From positions 62,001-126,000 of the forward strand of contig NZ_QGDT01000009.1 of the NCBI RefSeq assembly GCF_003149085.1: 64,000 nt of DNA, in the 5' to 3' direction. The notes under the pieces are model-generated. The model was not told the DNA's origin. It did not search any database and was given only the letters and a program-made list of their open reading frames with translations. The stretch's first letter is position 1, and each line of letters starts with the position of its first letter. Origin of the DNA: Dyadobacter jejuensis (GTDB lineage: Bacteria; Bacteroidota; Bacteroidia; Cytophagales; Spirosomataceae). The translations under genes were made by a program, and so were the position numbers. Below are positions 34,444 to 43,068 of the stretch, piece by piece.

Positions 34444-35574
34444 CTACTCCCCCAACAATTCGGCCAATTTGGCTTCCAGTGCCGTTCCACGGAGATTTTT
34501 AGCGATGATTTTCCCTTCCTTATCCAACAAAAAGGTTGCTGGAATGGCCCGTACCCCATAGGTTTGAGCGACCTCCGAATTCCAAAATTTCAGGTCAGAC
34601 CCATGCTTCCAGGTGAGGCCATCTTTTTTGATAGCATTTTTCCAAGCTCCAGCCTCCTTGTCCAAGGAAACGCCGTAGATATCAAACCCTTTCGACTTAA
34701 ACTTATTATACATCCTCACCACGTTGGGGTTCTCCTGACGGCAAGGCCCACACCATGAGGCCCAAAAGTCGATCAACACATATTGGCCTCTTAGGGAGGA
34801 AAGAGATATTTCCTCTCCTTCCGGATTGGGCAAGGTGAAGTCTGGCGCCAACTCTCCTATGGCAACGCCAGTCATGCGCTTGATCTGCCCGATAAAGCCT
34901 TGTGCTAGCGTGGGAGTAGGTGTCACCTTCTCGTAGTCACTGGCCAATTTCTTGAGTATATTCAGATCAGTTTCTGGGTTCAAAAAATTATTAGCGGCAA
35001 AAAGGGCCACCAAAGAGGTTCCCATTTCGGGGATCATACTCCTAATACGCGCAACGCGTTCGGCATCGGCAGCAGCGTAGGCCGTCTGGATCTCCTGGAT
35101 TTTCTTGGTATCCTTTTTCTCCTCTGCCTGGGCATAGGCTTCGTTCCACTGGGTTACTTTAGCCGCAAAGCCCTGCATCAGGGCATCCACTTGCGCATAG
35201 TATTCCATATTTTTAGAGCCCGTTACTTTCGCTCCATCGGCACCCACGAGTACCTTGAAGTCCTCGCCTCCTTCTACTAGCAATACAACCTTCTGCCGGC
35301 CGGCGAGGTCCACCGTAAAAAAACTTCCACGATGCTCTTCCACTGCTTCGATTTTAAACTGACCTTGGTCGTCGAGCTGTGTAGAGTCTACACGGATAGT
35401 CCCCCCAGTGGCTAAGGACTGACCCAACACCACCTTTTCGCCCTTTGCTCCCCCATTCACCGTTCCGGTTATGGTAAAAGGCTTGGGCGGTAGCGCATCC
35501 TGGGCCTGAGAAGTTCCCCAAACGACTAGGCATAATACCAGCACAAATAATTTCAATAATCTCATCATATTCAT
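34444..35574 (-). CDS. TlpA-like thioredoxin-family protein with N-terminal DUF4369
   Basis: 376 residues. Signal peptide (LVLCLVVWGTSQAQ), DUF4369 beta-domain (KPFTITGTVNGGAKGEKVVLGQS...) at about 30-130, a helical linker, and a C-terminal thioredoxin fold with the redox motif WASWCGPCRQEN (about 270-280) and the cis-proline in VRAIPATFLLD. It is a periplasmic thiol-disulphide reductase of the TlpA/ResA type. The gatB stop lies 25 bases upstream on the same strand. Confidence 0.93.
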   Translation of the reverse strand: MNMMRLLKLFVLVLCLVVWGTSQAQDALPPKPFTITGTVNGGAKGEKVVLGQSLATGGTIRVDSTQLDDQGQFKIEAVEEHRGSFFTVDLAGRQKVVLLVEGGEDFKVLVGADGAKVTGSKNMEYYAQVDALMQGFAAKVTQWNEAYAQAEEKKDTKKIQEIQTAYAAADAERVARIRSMIPEMGTSLVALFAANNFLNPETDLNILKKLASDYEKVTPTPTLAQGFIGQIKRMTGVAIGELAPDFTLPNPEGEEISLSSLRGQYVLIDFWASWCGPCRQENPNVVRMYNKFKSKGFDIYGVSLDKEAGAWKNAIKKDGLTWKHGSDLKFWNSEVAQTYGVRAIPATFLLDKEGKIIAKNLRGTALEAKLAELLGE

Positions 35575-35599
35575 TTTAAAGGTTAAGGTTACTATAGGC

Positions 35600-37093
35600 C
35601 TACAACAGCTTTGCCAGTAACTGATTCACCATTTTTGGGTCTGCCGAACCATTCGACTTTTGCATTACCTGACCCACAAAGAGTCCCATAAGACCCTTCT
35701 TTCCTTTTTTGTAGGCCGCTACTTTGTCGGGCATAGCCTCTAATACCTCCTTTACCAACGATTCTAGTTCGTTGGTATTGCTATTTTGTACCCAGTTATT
35801 GGAAACTGCCAACTCCTTGGCCGATAGGCCAGGTGATTCCAATAGTAGAGGAAATATTTTCTGCGCGGCAGTGGTGTGGCTAACCACCCCTGTTTCGCTC
35901 AGGGTTATCAATTCAGCTAGCTTCTCTGGAGTTAAAGGAAACTTCTCGATATCCCCATCCTGCTCATTCAAGAAGGACTTTACCGGACCCATCAGCCAGT
36001 TGGAAACGGTTTTATATGCATTAGTTTGCGCACAAACGGATTCGAAGTACTCCGCCATTTCACGACTATCGGTCAATACCGCCGCATCGTAGGCTGGTAT
36101 CCCATACTGATTAACAAACTTCTCTCTCAACTCGTGCGGGAGGGCCGGCATCGTCGCTTTAATTTCGGCTAACCATTCGTCGGAAACCACCAAGGGCGTA
36201 AGGTCTGGGTCGGGAAAGTACCGGTAGTCGTTCATGGTTTCTTTCACCCTCATGCTATATGTTTCTCCGTTTTCGACGTTGAACATTCGTGTTTCCTGAA
36301 CCAGCGTGCCCCCAGACTCCAAGGTCTCTATTTGACGCTGGGTCTCGAAAAGAATGGCCTTCATCATGTTGCGGATCGAATTCATATTTTTAATTTCGAC
36401 CTTGGTACCTAGGGTCTGTACTCCCTTCTTGCGAATCGACACATTGACGTCGGCACGCAACGACCCCTCTTCCATATTACCATCGCTTATTCCCAGATAC
36501 CGCACCAGCCGGCGAATCTCTGTAACGAAGGCACCGGTCTCCTCTGCCGAACGTAAGTCGGGTTCCGAAACCATTTCTATTAAAGGGGTTCCTGCCCGGT
36601 TATAATCCAGAAAGGTGTCTACATCACTACCTTCGTGAACCGACTTACCCGCATCCTCTTCGAGGTGGATATGATGAAACCGGATAAACCGATCCCCCAC
36701 CACTCCATCGGCCCCTTTGGCCGTAATAGGAACGCCCCCTTGCAAACATATGGGATGCTTGTCTTGGGAAATCTGATACCCCTTGGGGAGATCGGGGTAA
36801 AAATAATTTTTACGGTCAAATATCGAATACTGGTTTATGGTACACCCACTGGCCAGGCCCATACGGATGGCGTATTCGACGGCCTTCTTATTGACCTTCG
36901 GTAAGGTCCCAGGAAGTGCCAAGGTGATAGGCCCCACGTTGGTGTTGGGCTCCGTACCAAACTGATTAAGATCTTGGGTAAATAACTTCGATTTTGTCTG
37001 TAACTGACAATGTACTTCTAGCCCAATCACAGCCTCGTAGGAGGCAACGATTTCACTAGCTATTTCGGCAGGAATGCGCTCTGTTTCTATCAT
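35600..37093 (-). CDS. gatB: Aspartyl/glutamyl-tRNA amidotransferase subunit B
   Basis: 497 residues from the ATG at 37093 (MIETERIPAEIAS), the family's usual length. An in-frame ATG at 37171 is rejected because it would run through a terminator and add residues unlike GatB. Motifs: YEAVIGLEVHCQLQTKSKLF, DRKNYFYPDLPKGYQISQDK, LEEDAGKSVH, the ammonia-channel/Mg region and the YqeY-like C-terminal tail (GLMGLFVGQVMQKSNGSADPKMVNQLLAKLL). It converts misacylated Glu-tRNA(Gln)/Asp-tRNA(Asn) with GatA and GatC, which are encoded elsewhere. Confidence 0.97.
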   Translation of the reverse strand: MIETERIPAEIASEIVASYEAVIGLEVHCQLQTKSKLFTQDLNQFGTEPNTNVGPITLALPGTLPKVNKKAVEYAIRMGLASGCTINQYSIFDRKNYFYPDLPKGYQISQDKHPICLQGGVPITAKGADGVVGDRFIRFHHIHLEEDAGKSVHEGSDVDTFLDYNRAGTPLIEMVSEPDLRSAEETGAFVTEIRRLVRYLGISDGNMEEGSLRADVNVSIRKKGVQTLGTKVEIKNMNSIRNMMKAILFETQRQIETLESGGTLVQETRMFNVENGETYSMRVKETMNDYRYFPDPDLTPLVVSDEWLAEIKATMPALPHELREKFVNQYGIPAYDAAVLTDSREMAEYFESVCAQTNAYKTVSNWLMGPVKSFLNEQDGDIEKFPLTPEKLAELITLSETGVVSHTTAAQKIFPLLLESPGLSAKELAVSNNWVQNSNTNELESLVKEVLEAMPDKVAAYKKGKKGLMGLFVGQVMQKSNGSADPKMVNQLLAKLL

Positions 37094-37113
37094 AATCTTC
37101 ACAAATTCAAACA

Positions 37114-37121
37114 CAAAGATA
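37114..37121 (-). promoter_or_regulatory. Candidate gatB -7 element TATCTTTG
   Basis: On the minus strand TATCTTTG (37121-37114) matches TAnnTTTG exactly and lies 21 bases upstream of the gatB start. A TTTG is present upstream (37140-37137) but only 15 bases away, shorter than the usual 19-20, so the -33 is uncertain. Confidence 0.35.
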
Positions 37122-37122
37122 C

Positions 37123-37159
37123 AAATACGGGTCGACCAAAGAATGACCGACCCGTATTT
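37123..37159 (-). terminator. Terminator between the cytochrome c gene and gatB
   Basis: AATACGGGTCG (37124-37134) pairs perfectly with CGACCCGTATT (37148-37158), 11 bp, with T-rich sequence on the minus-strand exit. It follows the cytochrome c lipoprotein stop by about 20 bases and precedes the gatB promoter. This also argues against the long gatB start. Confidence 0.82.
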
Positions 37160-37180
37160 TCTTTCAACCAAAAACCGTTA

Positions 37181-37744
37181 TTACAGGGAATTGATCCAGT
37201 TGGCGATAATCACAATATCTCCTTTAGGAACATGAGCCATAGGGGCCATTGGAGGATACCCAGGCCAGTTTTCTGGTTTTGGGCTATGCACTAGCTCTAC
37301 AATTTTATCGGCCGAATACTTCTTTTTGGCTACATCGGCATAAGCCGGGCCTATCACCTTATCATAAGGCTGATGGCAGGCCAAGCAAGCATGCTTGTTC
37401 AAGAGGGCAGACACTTCAGCAGGCACCGCTTTTTTGGTCGGCTTAGCTTCAGGCTTAGCTTCGGCTTCGGGCTTGGCTTCAGCCTTAGTTTCAGCTTCAT
37501 CGGCCACGGTGGCTGTGGCTGTAGTGTCGGCGGCAGGAGCTGGGGTCGCTACATCGGGAGCCGATGCGGGTAGTGGTTCTTGATTCTTTATGGCCACTAA
37601 TGCCGCCTCTTCCCTTGCCTTGCTTCCTGATCCATAATAAGCATCATACTTTTCTCGGTCTTCTTTAGAGGAACATCCGATCCACACGGTGGCTACCAAG
37701 GCGATTATAGCCAAAGAGGTACTTTTTTTAAGTGTCATTTTCAT
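37181..37744 (-). CDS. Lipoprotein c-type cytochrome with Glu/Ala/Lys/Pro-rich linker
   Basis: 187 residues. Lipobox WIGC (Cys24), then a low-complexity linker with AEAKPEAEAKPEAKP repeats (about 75-105), then a class I cytochrome c domain: haem motif CLACH in NKHACLACHQPYDKVIGPAY and the distal methionine in YPPMAPM, ending WINSL. It would carry one electron on the periplasmic side, tethered by lipid. No oxidase or reductase gene is adjacent. Confidence 0.88.
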   Translation of the reverse strand: MKMTLKKSTSLAIIALVATVWIGCSSKEDREKYDAYYGSGSKAREEAALVAIKNQEPLPASAPDVATPAPAADTTATATVADEAETKAEAKPEAEAKPEAKPTKKAVPAEVSALLNKHACLACHQPYDKVIGPAYADVAKKKYSADKIVELVHSPKPENWPGYPPMAPMAHVPKGDIVIIANWINSL

Positions 37745-38047
37745 TAAATTTTAAAAATTATTCCGCCAGCTTTTCTCAATTAATCAACATTCAATGTACG
37801 AAGAAAGCAAGTTTGTCTTACATTTCCTTACATTTTCATAAATATAAAAGGACATACTTACACCCTATCAATCCGTATACTATTGACTATCTGTACGTTA
37901 CAAACATTACACTTCTTCAATTTTTAATAATTTAATACGATTCAAGAAAAATTTCCCCCTAATTACGATAATATTTAAACCCATAATTTGCTTATAATCC
38001 GAAAGTTATTACCTTTGCAGTCCTATTTGTAAAAACGAAGAAAAGCA
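37745..38047. other. 303-base AT-rich spacer with the rpmG promoter
   Basis: No gene is supported here. In particular no rpmB (L28), which in many Bacteroidota directly precedes rpmG. The only recognisable element is the promoter at the right end. Confidence 0.6.
37987..38017 (+). promoter_or_regulatory. Consensus promoter of the rpmG operon
   Basis: TTTG (37987-37990), 19-base spacer, TACCTTTG (38010-38017): an exact match to TTTG-N19-TAnnTTTG of the Bacteroidota primary sigma factor. Transcription would start near 38023, giving a ~25-base leader to L33. Confidence 0.8.
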
Positions 38048-38230
38048 ATGGCTAAGAAAGGTAACAGAGTTCAAGTTATATTAGAATGTACTGAACAAAA
38101 AGAAACGGGCGTACCAGGAATGTCTCGTTACATCACGACAAAGAATCGTAAGAACACTCCAGGAAGAATGGAATTGAAAAAATTCAACTCTTTTTTGAGA
38201 AAATATACCTTACACAAAGAGATCAAATAA
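38048..38230 (+). CDS. rpmG: 50S ribosomal protein L33
   Basis: 60 residues, [60 protein letters not shown] in outline; the family pattern [32 protein letters not shown] is unmistakable. Only one cysteine is present, so this is the zinc-independent form. It is preceded by a consensus promoter and followed by DUF4295, the Bacteroidota order. Confidence 0.97.
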   Translation: MAKKGNRVQVILECTEQKETGVPGMSRYITTKNRKNTPGRMELKKFNSFLRKYTLHKEIK

Positions 38231-38248
38231 TACGTTAAAACGTGTTTG

Positions 38249-38296
38249 CCGTTAGAGGTTCCCATCACAACGGCTGAGAACACTAGTATCTAACGG
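38249..38296 (+). repeat. Long-range inverted repeat between rpmG and the DUF4295 gene
   Basis: CCGTTAGA (38249-38256) and TCTAACGG (38289-38296) are perfect complements; inside, GTTC (38258-38261) can pair with GAAC (38278-38281). The intercistronic RNA could fold into a closed multi-part structure between the two ribosome-associated genes. Function unknown; possibly a processing or regulatory element. Confidence 0.45.
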
Positions 38297-38336
38297 ATAA
38301 TCGATTTTAACCAAAACATATTAATTATATACAGTT

Positions 38337-38489
38337 ATGGCAAAGAAAGTAGTTGCTACCCTGAAAAAAGAAGGCGGTAAATCATTTGCCAAAGTGATTA
38401 AGGCCGTTAAATCTCCCAAGACAGGAGCTTATACCTTCAAAGAAGAGATCGTACCCCTAGAGGGCGTACAAGGAGCTTTGAAAAACTAA
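38337..38489 (+). CDS. DUF4295 family small protein, ribosome-associated locus
   Basis: 50 residues, MAKKVVATLKKEGGKSFAKV at the N-terminus and EGVQGALKN at the end, highly basic. It matches DUF4295, a Bacteroidota-specific family encoded between rpmG and ftsY and suspected to be ribosomal. No Cys, no membrane segment. It lies 106 bases downstream of L33 on the same strand, within the same transcript up to the terminator after it. Confidence 0.92.
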   Translation: MAKKVVATLKKEGGKSFAKVIKAVKSPKTGAYTFKEEIVPLEGVQGALKN

Positions 38490-38532
38490 GGTTTTAGCCA
38501 ACCTTAATTTTAAAGTTTTTGCTTTTGATTTG

Positions 38533-38560
38533 AAAAAAGTCCCTCTTTGGGACTTTTTTT
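38533..38560 (+). terminator. Rho-independent terminator after the rpmG-DUF4295 unit
   Basis: AAAAAAGTCCC (38533-38543) pairs with GGGACTTTTTT (38549-38559) around TCTTT, followed by T-rich sequence. It separates the ribosomal genes from ftsY. Confidence 0.9.
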
Positions 38561-38651
38561 GTTTTAATTTTGGCAAATTCTTCTTCCGTATTCAGGCAGA
38601 AGATCCTGCCCAGTGGAATCTGGGCAACTCACCAATACCTACTATTTGATT

Positions 38652-39614
38652 ATGAGCATATTCGGTTTTTTTTCGAAGGAAAAAAAGGAAACACTGGACA
38701 AAGGCCTAGAGAAGACCAATGATTCTTTCTTTGGTAAACTCTCTAAAGCCCTCGTTGGAAAAACGACGATAGACGATGACGTTCTAGATGAACTGGAAGA
38801 TATTCTTGTAAGTTCGGATGTCGGTGTAGAAACGACGCTCAAGGTGATCAAACGCATAGAAGAGCGGGTGGCAAGAGACAAATATGCCACTACTGCCGAG
38901 CTGGACAGAATCCTGAGAGAGGAGATTGCCGAATTGTTGATTCAAAACAAGTCGGTCGACTTTACCGATAGTTTCGAAACCCAGCACCTCCCCAAGCCCT
39001 ATGTCATTATGGTAGTCGGGGTCAATGGAGTAGGTAAAACCACCACCATTGGCAAGCTGGCACATCAGTTTAACCAAAGAGGGCATAAAGTAGTGCTCGG
39101 CGCTGCCGATACTTTCCGTGCTGCGGCAGTGGATCAGCTCAAGCTATGGGGACAGCGGGTCAATGTACCCGTAATAGACCATGGCATGAATACCGACCCC
39201 TCGGCGGTAGCCTTCGACGCCCTGAAAAAAGCCAAGGAAGTAGGAGCCGATGTGGTGATAATCGATACTGCCGGGCGCCTGCATACCAAGGTCAATCTGA
39301 TGAATGAGCTGTCGAAGATCAAGCGGGTCATGCAGAAGATCATCCCCGATTCGCCCCATGAAGTACTGTTGGTACTCGATGGAAGTACTGGTCAAAATGC
39401 CGTTATCCAGGCTCGTGAGTTTACCAAAGTAACCGAAATTACCGCCCTGGCCGTCACCAAGCTCGACGGCACCGCCAAGGGTGGGGTAGTCATTGGTATC
39501 TCCGACGAATTCAAAATCCCCGTAAAATACATAGGCGTTGGCGAAAAAATGGATGACCTTCAAGTATTTGATCGGGTGGAGTTTGTGGATTCCCTCTTCA
39601 AAAAAATCGGATAA
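38652..39614 (+). CDS. ftsY: Signal recognition particle receptor FtsY
   Basis: 320 residues from MSIFGFFSKEKKETLD; an in-frame ATG 39 bases upstream lacks a reason to be used. NG domain: helical N part (KALVGKTTIDDDVLDELEDILVSSDVGVETTLKVI), G1 VVGVNGVGKTTTIGKLA, G2/insertion DTFRAAAVDQLKLW, G3 VIIDTAGRLH, G4 TKLDGTAKGG and the C-terminal GVGEKMDDLQVFD. It docks the ribosome-SRP complex at the inner membrane. No acidic A domain, as usual in this phylum. Confidence 0.97.
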   Translation: MSIFGFFSKEKKETLDKGLEKTNDSFFGKLSKALVGKTTIDDDVLDELEDILVSSDVGVETTLKVIKRIEERVARDKYATTAELDRILREEIAELLIQNKSVDFTDSFETQHLPKPYVIMVVGVNGVGKTTTIGKLAHQFNQRGHKVVLGAADTFRAAAVDQLKLWGQRVNVPVIDHGMNTDPSAVAFDALKKAKEVGADVVIIDTAGRLHTKVNLMNELSKIKRVMQKIIPDSPHEVLLVLDGSTGQNAVIQAREFTKVTEITALAVTKLDGTAKGGVVIGISDEFKIPVKYIGVGEKMDDLQVFDRVEFVDSLFKKIG

Positions 39615-40175
39615 GCGCATAGGATAACGCCCACTTATCCTTAATAGTCATAGCAATACCAAAACCTGCCTTGTTAGCAAAGAGCAAGAATCAATCCTGT
39701 TATTGGTTCGCCTTTTTGGCCGGTCAGGTTTTGGTATTTATAAGCCAAAATAAACCCTCCCATGGGGAGTATATTCTTGGCCGACGACCTTACTTATTCA
39801 AACTACTTACCGTCTACGATGTAGATACCGGGCTATTCGGACTCTGTAACGAATCTTTGTGCCGACTCCCTTTAAAACCCTCTAGATAGAATCCAGAATA
39901 AAGCCCGACTCAAATTTGGATATTACCAATATTTGTCCAAAATGAGGGTCTATTCTTTACCCCTATCCGTTTCCCAGGCCATGGGGCCATTCACAATTAC
40001 CTTAGGGAGCCCTCTTACAATGCAGCGAAAACCGATTTCATAAAAGAATATAGCCCTTCCTATTCAATTTTTCACGATCTTTGCAGCCCATTTTAGACTA
40101 GCTCACTAGTGCCCACTCTCAGGGCCAAGCACTTAATAAACTGGCTATTAGCGAAACGCTAAAGGCTACAAAAAA
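39615..40175. other. 561-base gene-free region between ftsY and rimO
   Basis: No tRNA or protein gene is convincing; a 72-residue frame at 39671-39889 looks like chance. It contains a 14-bp inverted repeat enclosing 56 bases (39655-39738). Near the right end there is ATCTTTGC (40077-40084), a -7-like element about 90 bases before rimO, and a 6-bp hairpin TTAGCG-AAA-CGCTAA (40148-40162) just ahead of the rimO start. The rest shows nothing. Confidence 0.5.
39655..39738. repeat. 14-bp perfect inverted repeat bounding an 84-bp element
   Basis: AATACCAAAACCTG (39655-39668) and CAGGTTTTGGTATT (39725-39738) are exact reverse complements. The enclosed 56 bases include CAAT-CCTGTT-ATTG. The unit could be a small structured RNA, a long hairpin terminator region for ftsY or a miniature element with terminal inverted repeats. 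No target duplication is clear. Confidence 0.55.
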
Positions 40176-41486
40176 ATGAAAACAAAAGGAATCATAAAGA
40201 ATAAAGTCAATATTGTGACGCTAGGTTGTTCCAAAAACCTAGTAGACTCAGAAGTACTTTATACCCAACTCAAAGGCAACGGCTTCAAGGTCGACCATGA
40301 ATCAAAAAAGGACGATGCCCAGATCGTGGTAATCAACACCTGTGGCTTCATCGACAATGCTAAGGAGGAGTCGGTGAACACCATCCTGCGCTATGCCGAC
40401 GCCAAAGCCGCCGGGGTAGTCGATAAAGTATATGTGACAGGCTGCCTCTCTCACCGCTACAAGGACGAGCTGGCGGTAGAAATACCCACCGTAGACGCTT
40501 GGTTTGGAACCAACGAACTGCCTCGCCTCCTGAAGACGCTAAAAGCCGACTACAAGCACGAGCTCGTAGGCGAACGCCTGCTCACCACACCCGCACATTA
40601 TGCCTATCTGAAAATTGCGGAGGGCTGCGATAGACCCTGTAGCTTCTGTGCCATCCCGATCATGCGTGGGGGCCATGTTTCGAAGTCCATCGATGAGCTA
40701 GTCAAAGAAACCCAATCCCTCGCCCGTCGTGGCACCAAGGAGCTGATTCTTATTGCGCAAGATCTCACCTATTATGGACTGGACATCTATAAAAAAAGGA
40801 ATTTGTCGGAACTTCTGGCAAGACTTTCCGACGTGGATGGTATCGAATGGATCAGGCTTCAATACGCCTATCCTGCGGGCTTCCCGCTGGATATACTCGA
40901 TATCATGAACGAACGCAGTAATATATGCAAGTACCTGGACATGCCCTTGCAGTCGGGCTCTACGGAGATACTCAAAACCATGCGTCGAGGGATCACCCGA
41001 GAGAAAACCGAAGACTTGATAGCGCGTATCCGCGACAAGGTGCCCAACATTAGCCTGCGTACCACGCTGATCGTCGGTCACCCTGGCGAAACAGATGCCG
41101 CCTTCGATGAAACCTATGAGTTTGTCGAAAAAATGCGTTTCGACCGGCTAGGAGCCTTTCAATACTCTCACGAAGATCAGACCCACTCCTACAGCCTGGA
41201 GGATAATATCCCCGCCGAAGTAAAACAGGAAAGAGCCGACACGATTATGGAGCTACAACAAGGTATCTCTTGGGAGCTCAACCAACACAAAATTGGCCAG
41301 ACCCTAAAAGTGCTTTTCGACCGTAAGGAAGGCGGCAATTTTATTGGCCGAACCGAATTCGACTCTCCCGAGGTGGATAACGAAGTACTGATTCCGGCAA
41401 GCCAGTACGTCCGCCTTGGCGACTATGCCAATATTAAGATCACCTCAGCCGAAGAGTTTGACTTATACGGTGAACTTGTCCCTTAA
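40176..41486 (+). CDS. rimO: Ribosomal protein S12 methylthiotransferase RimO
   Basis: 436 residues. MTTase N-domain with the first cluster cysteines (VTLGCSKNLVDSE, VINTCGFIDNAKEES, VYVTGCLSHRYKDEL), the radical SAM cluster CxxxCxxC in EGCDRPCSFCAIPIMRGGHVS, and a C-terminal TRAM domain. It methylthiolates Asp of ribosomal protein S12. The neighbouring ftsY/L33/DUF4295 context is the usual one. A 6-bp hairpin precedes the start. Confidence 0.97.
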   Translation: MKTKGIIKNKVNIVTLGCSKNLVDSEVLYTQLKGNGFKVDHESKKDDAQIVVINTCGFIDNAKEESVNTILRYADAKAAGVVDKVYVTGCLSHRYKDELAVEIPTVDAWFGTNELPRLLKTLKADYKHELVGERLLTTPAHYAYLKIAEGCDRPCSFCAIPIMRGGHVSKSIDELVKETQSLARRGTKELILIAQDLTYYGLDIYKKRNLSELLARLSDVDGIEWIRLQYAYPAGFPLDILDIMNERSNICKYLDMPLQSGSTEILKTMRRGITREKTEDLIARIRDKVPNISLRTTLIVGHPGETDAAFDETYEFVEKMRFDRLGAFQYSHEDQTHSYSLEDNIPAEVKQERADTIMELQQGISWELNQHKIGQTLKVLFDRKEGGNFIGRTEFDSPEVDNEVLIPASQYVRLGDYANIKITSAEEFDLYGELVP

Positions 41487-41515
41487 ATTTTCAATTATAC
41501 CATCTATTAAAAATT

Positions 41516-41992
41516 ATGTTACAGCGAATCCAGACCATCTTCCTTGCCCTTGTTATGATTGGCATGGGTGTATTTCTGTCTTTTCCCATTTGGTTTAAAG
41601 TCTCTGCCGACGGTGAACAGCAGGCGAGTTTGACAGCCATGAAACTTACCCATCAGCTCGACTCGGTAAGGACGAACATCCAGCCGACCTATTATTTATT
41701 GATTCTGGCCATACTCGTAGCGGCAGTGGCGGCCTATGCCATCTTTCAGTTCAAAAACCGGGTGCTACAATCCGCTCTTTGTGCGGTCAACTCCATTCTG
41801 ATGACCATCATTATTGGCCTCGTTATATATTTCACCTATTACTCGACGGCGAAATTATTCGACCCTACTCTTCCTGGACAGTATGATTATGGATTTTATG
41901 GCTTGGTAGCATCCATGCTTTCCAATGTTTTTGCCAATCGATTCATTAGACGGGACGAAAAAATAGTCCAACATTCCAATCGTTTGCGCTAG
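41516..41992 (+). CDS. DUF4293 four-helix membrane protein
   Basis: 158 residues with four hydrophobic helices (about 5-24, 56-76, 83-107, 121-140) and the DUF4293 start MLQRIQTIFLALVMIGMGVFLSFPIWFK. A Bacteroidota family of inner-membrane proteins without known function, often near rpoZ or rimO. It lies 29 bases downstream of rimO on the same strand. A pair of hairpins follows. Confidence 0.9.
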   Translation: MLQRIQTIFLALVMIGMGVFLSFPIWFKVSADGEQQASLTAMKLTHQLDSVRTNIQPTYYLLILAILVAAVAAYAIFQFKNRVLQSALCAVNSILMTIIIGLVIYFTYYSTAKLFDPTLPGQYDYGFYGLVASMLSNVFANRFIRRDEKIVQHSNRLR

Positions 41993-42006
41993 AATATTTA
42001 ACCAAT

Positions 42007-42043
42007 ATTGGTAGAAAATTTTCTTAATAAATTTTCTACCAAT
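42007..42043. terminator. 15-bp hairpin downstream of the DUF4293 gene
   Basis: ATTGGTAGAAAATTT (42007-42021) pairs perfectly with AAATTTTCTACCAAT (42029-42043). There is no strong T tract, so it may stabilise the 3' end or cooperate with the next hairpin. Confidence 0.55.
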
Positions 42044-42047
42044 TCAT

Positions 42048-42094
42048 AAAAAAACAGGAAGATCGGGAAATATGCCCTGGCTTTCTGTTTTTTT
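42048..42094. terminator. Bidirectional terminator between DUF4293 and KpsF/KdsD genes
   Basis: AAAAAAACAG (42048-42057) pairs with CTGTTTTTTT (42085-42094), extended by GAAG/CTTT and GGG/CCC further in. Tails are T-rich in both directions. The KpsF-family stop codon overlaps its right edge. Confidence 0.85.
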
Positions 42095-43068
42095 TATACC
42101 AACCCTTCCTTCAGCAGATCATGGAGGTGGACGAAGCCTACCACCAGCCCTTCCTGCACCACTACCACCTGGGTAATACTCTTGGATTGCATCATTTCTA
42201 GGACATTTACGGCGTAATCGTCGAGCATAGCCGCAATGGGATTCTTGGTCATGATATCGGCCGCCGACAAGGAGAACAAAGCGTCGGCATCGTACTGCTT
42301 GAGCATGCGCCGCAGGTCCCCATCGGTAATGATTCCCGTCAGCAGGCCTTGGGCATTCACTACCGCCGTGGCGCCCAGTCTCTTGGAAGTAATTTCCAAA
42401 ATAATGGTCTTTAGGTTGGCCGTTTCTGGGACTGACGGAACCTCATTATGGCTACATATATCTTCTACTTTCAGATAGAGGCGCTTGCCTAGGGAGCCCC
42501 CAGGGTGGTATTTGGCAAAATCGTCGTGGGTAAAACCCCTAACTTGCAGCAGGCAAATAGCCAGGGCATCGCCTAGGGCCAAGGCTACGGTGGTACTGGT
42601 GGTAGGGGCCAGGTTGAGGGGATCGGCCTCCTGGGCCGCATGGGCATGCAGGATATGGTGGGCATTTCGACCCAGATAGGAATCAGGGTTGCTTACCATA
42701 GCTAGCAACTTCACCCCAGTCCGCTTAATAAGCGGTACAAGTATCTTTATTTCTGGTGTATTTCCACTCTTGGAGATAACCACCACCACGTCGTTGGATT
42801 GTATCATCCCCAAGTCGCCATGAATGGCATCGGCGGCATGCATAAACAAGGCCGGTGTGCCAGTAGAATTGAGAGTCGCCACGATTTTTTGGCCTATAAT
42901 GGCACTTTTCCCTATGCCCGACACCACCACACGTCCCCCCGCATTCAGGATCGTTTGCACGCAATTCTCAAATTCTGCATCAATTAACACGGCAAGGTTT
43001 TGTAGCGCATGAGCCTCCTGTAGTATCACTTCTTTTGCTATCGACTGAATATTTTTTATTAATTTCAA
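42094..43068 (-). CDS. kdsD: Arabinose-5-phosphate isomerase, KpsF/GutQ (KdsD) family
   Basis: 324 residues: SIS domain (about 30-175) with GRVVVSGIGKSAIIGQKIVATLNSTGTPALFMHAADAIHGDLGMI and the SKSGNTPEI motif, followed by two CBS domains (about 205-320; TAVVNAQGLLTGIITDGDLRRML and ITQVVVVQEGLVVGFVHLHDLL). It interconverts ribulose-5-P and arabinose-5-P for Kdo synthesis. The start appears to be TTG at 43068; no ATG is in frame nearby. A TAnnTTTG -7 element (TATCTTTG, 43127-43120 on the minus strand) is 52 bases upstream. Confidence 0.94.
   Translation of the reverse strand: MKLIKNIQSIAKEVILQEAHALQNLAVLIDAEFENCVQTILNAGGRVVVSGIGKSAIIGQKIVATLNSTGTPALFMHAADAIHGDLGMIQSNDVVVVISKSGNTPEIKILVPLIKRTGVKLLAMVSNPDSYLGRNAHHILHAHAAQEADPLNLAPTTSTTVALALGDALAICLLQVRGFTHDDFAKYHPGGSLGKRLYLKVEDICSHNEVPSVPETANLKTIILEITSKRLGATAVVNAQGLLTGIITDGDLRRMLKQYDADALFSLSAADIMTKNPIAAMLDDYAVNVLEMMQSKSITQVVVVQEGLVVGFVHLHDLLKEGLV

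Noticed and set aside
37094..37171. Upstream extension of gatB to an earlier ATG
   Set aside because: The extension crosses a terminator hairpin and a -7 element and is unlike any GatB N-terminus.
37373..37583. Two long frames opposite the cytochrome c linker
   Set aside because: They are the complement of the repetitive Glu/Ala/Lys/Pro linker and arise from its low-complexity codons.
38249..38305. CTGAGA and GGATAAT near each other, recalling a TPP riboswitch
   Set aside because: The spacing is too short, the CCUGAUC and GCCAGCG parts are missing and the neighbouring genes are ribosomal, not thiamine-related.
39671..39889. 72-residue open frame in the ftsY-rimO gap
   Set aside because: No signal, domain or coding-like composition; it also includes half of the inverted repeat element.
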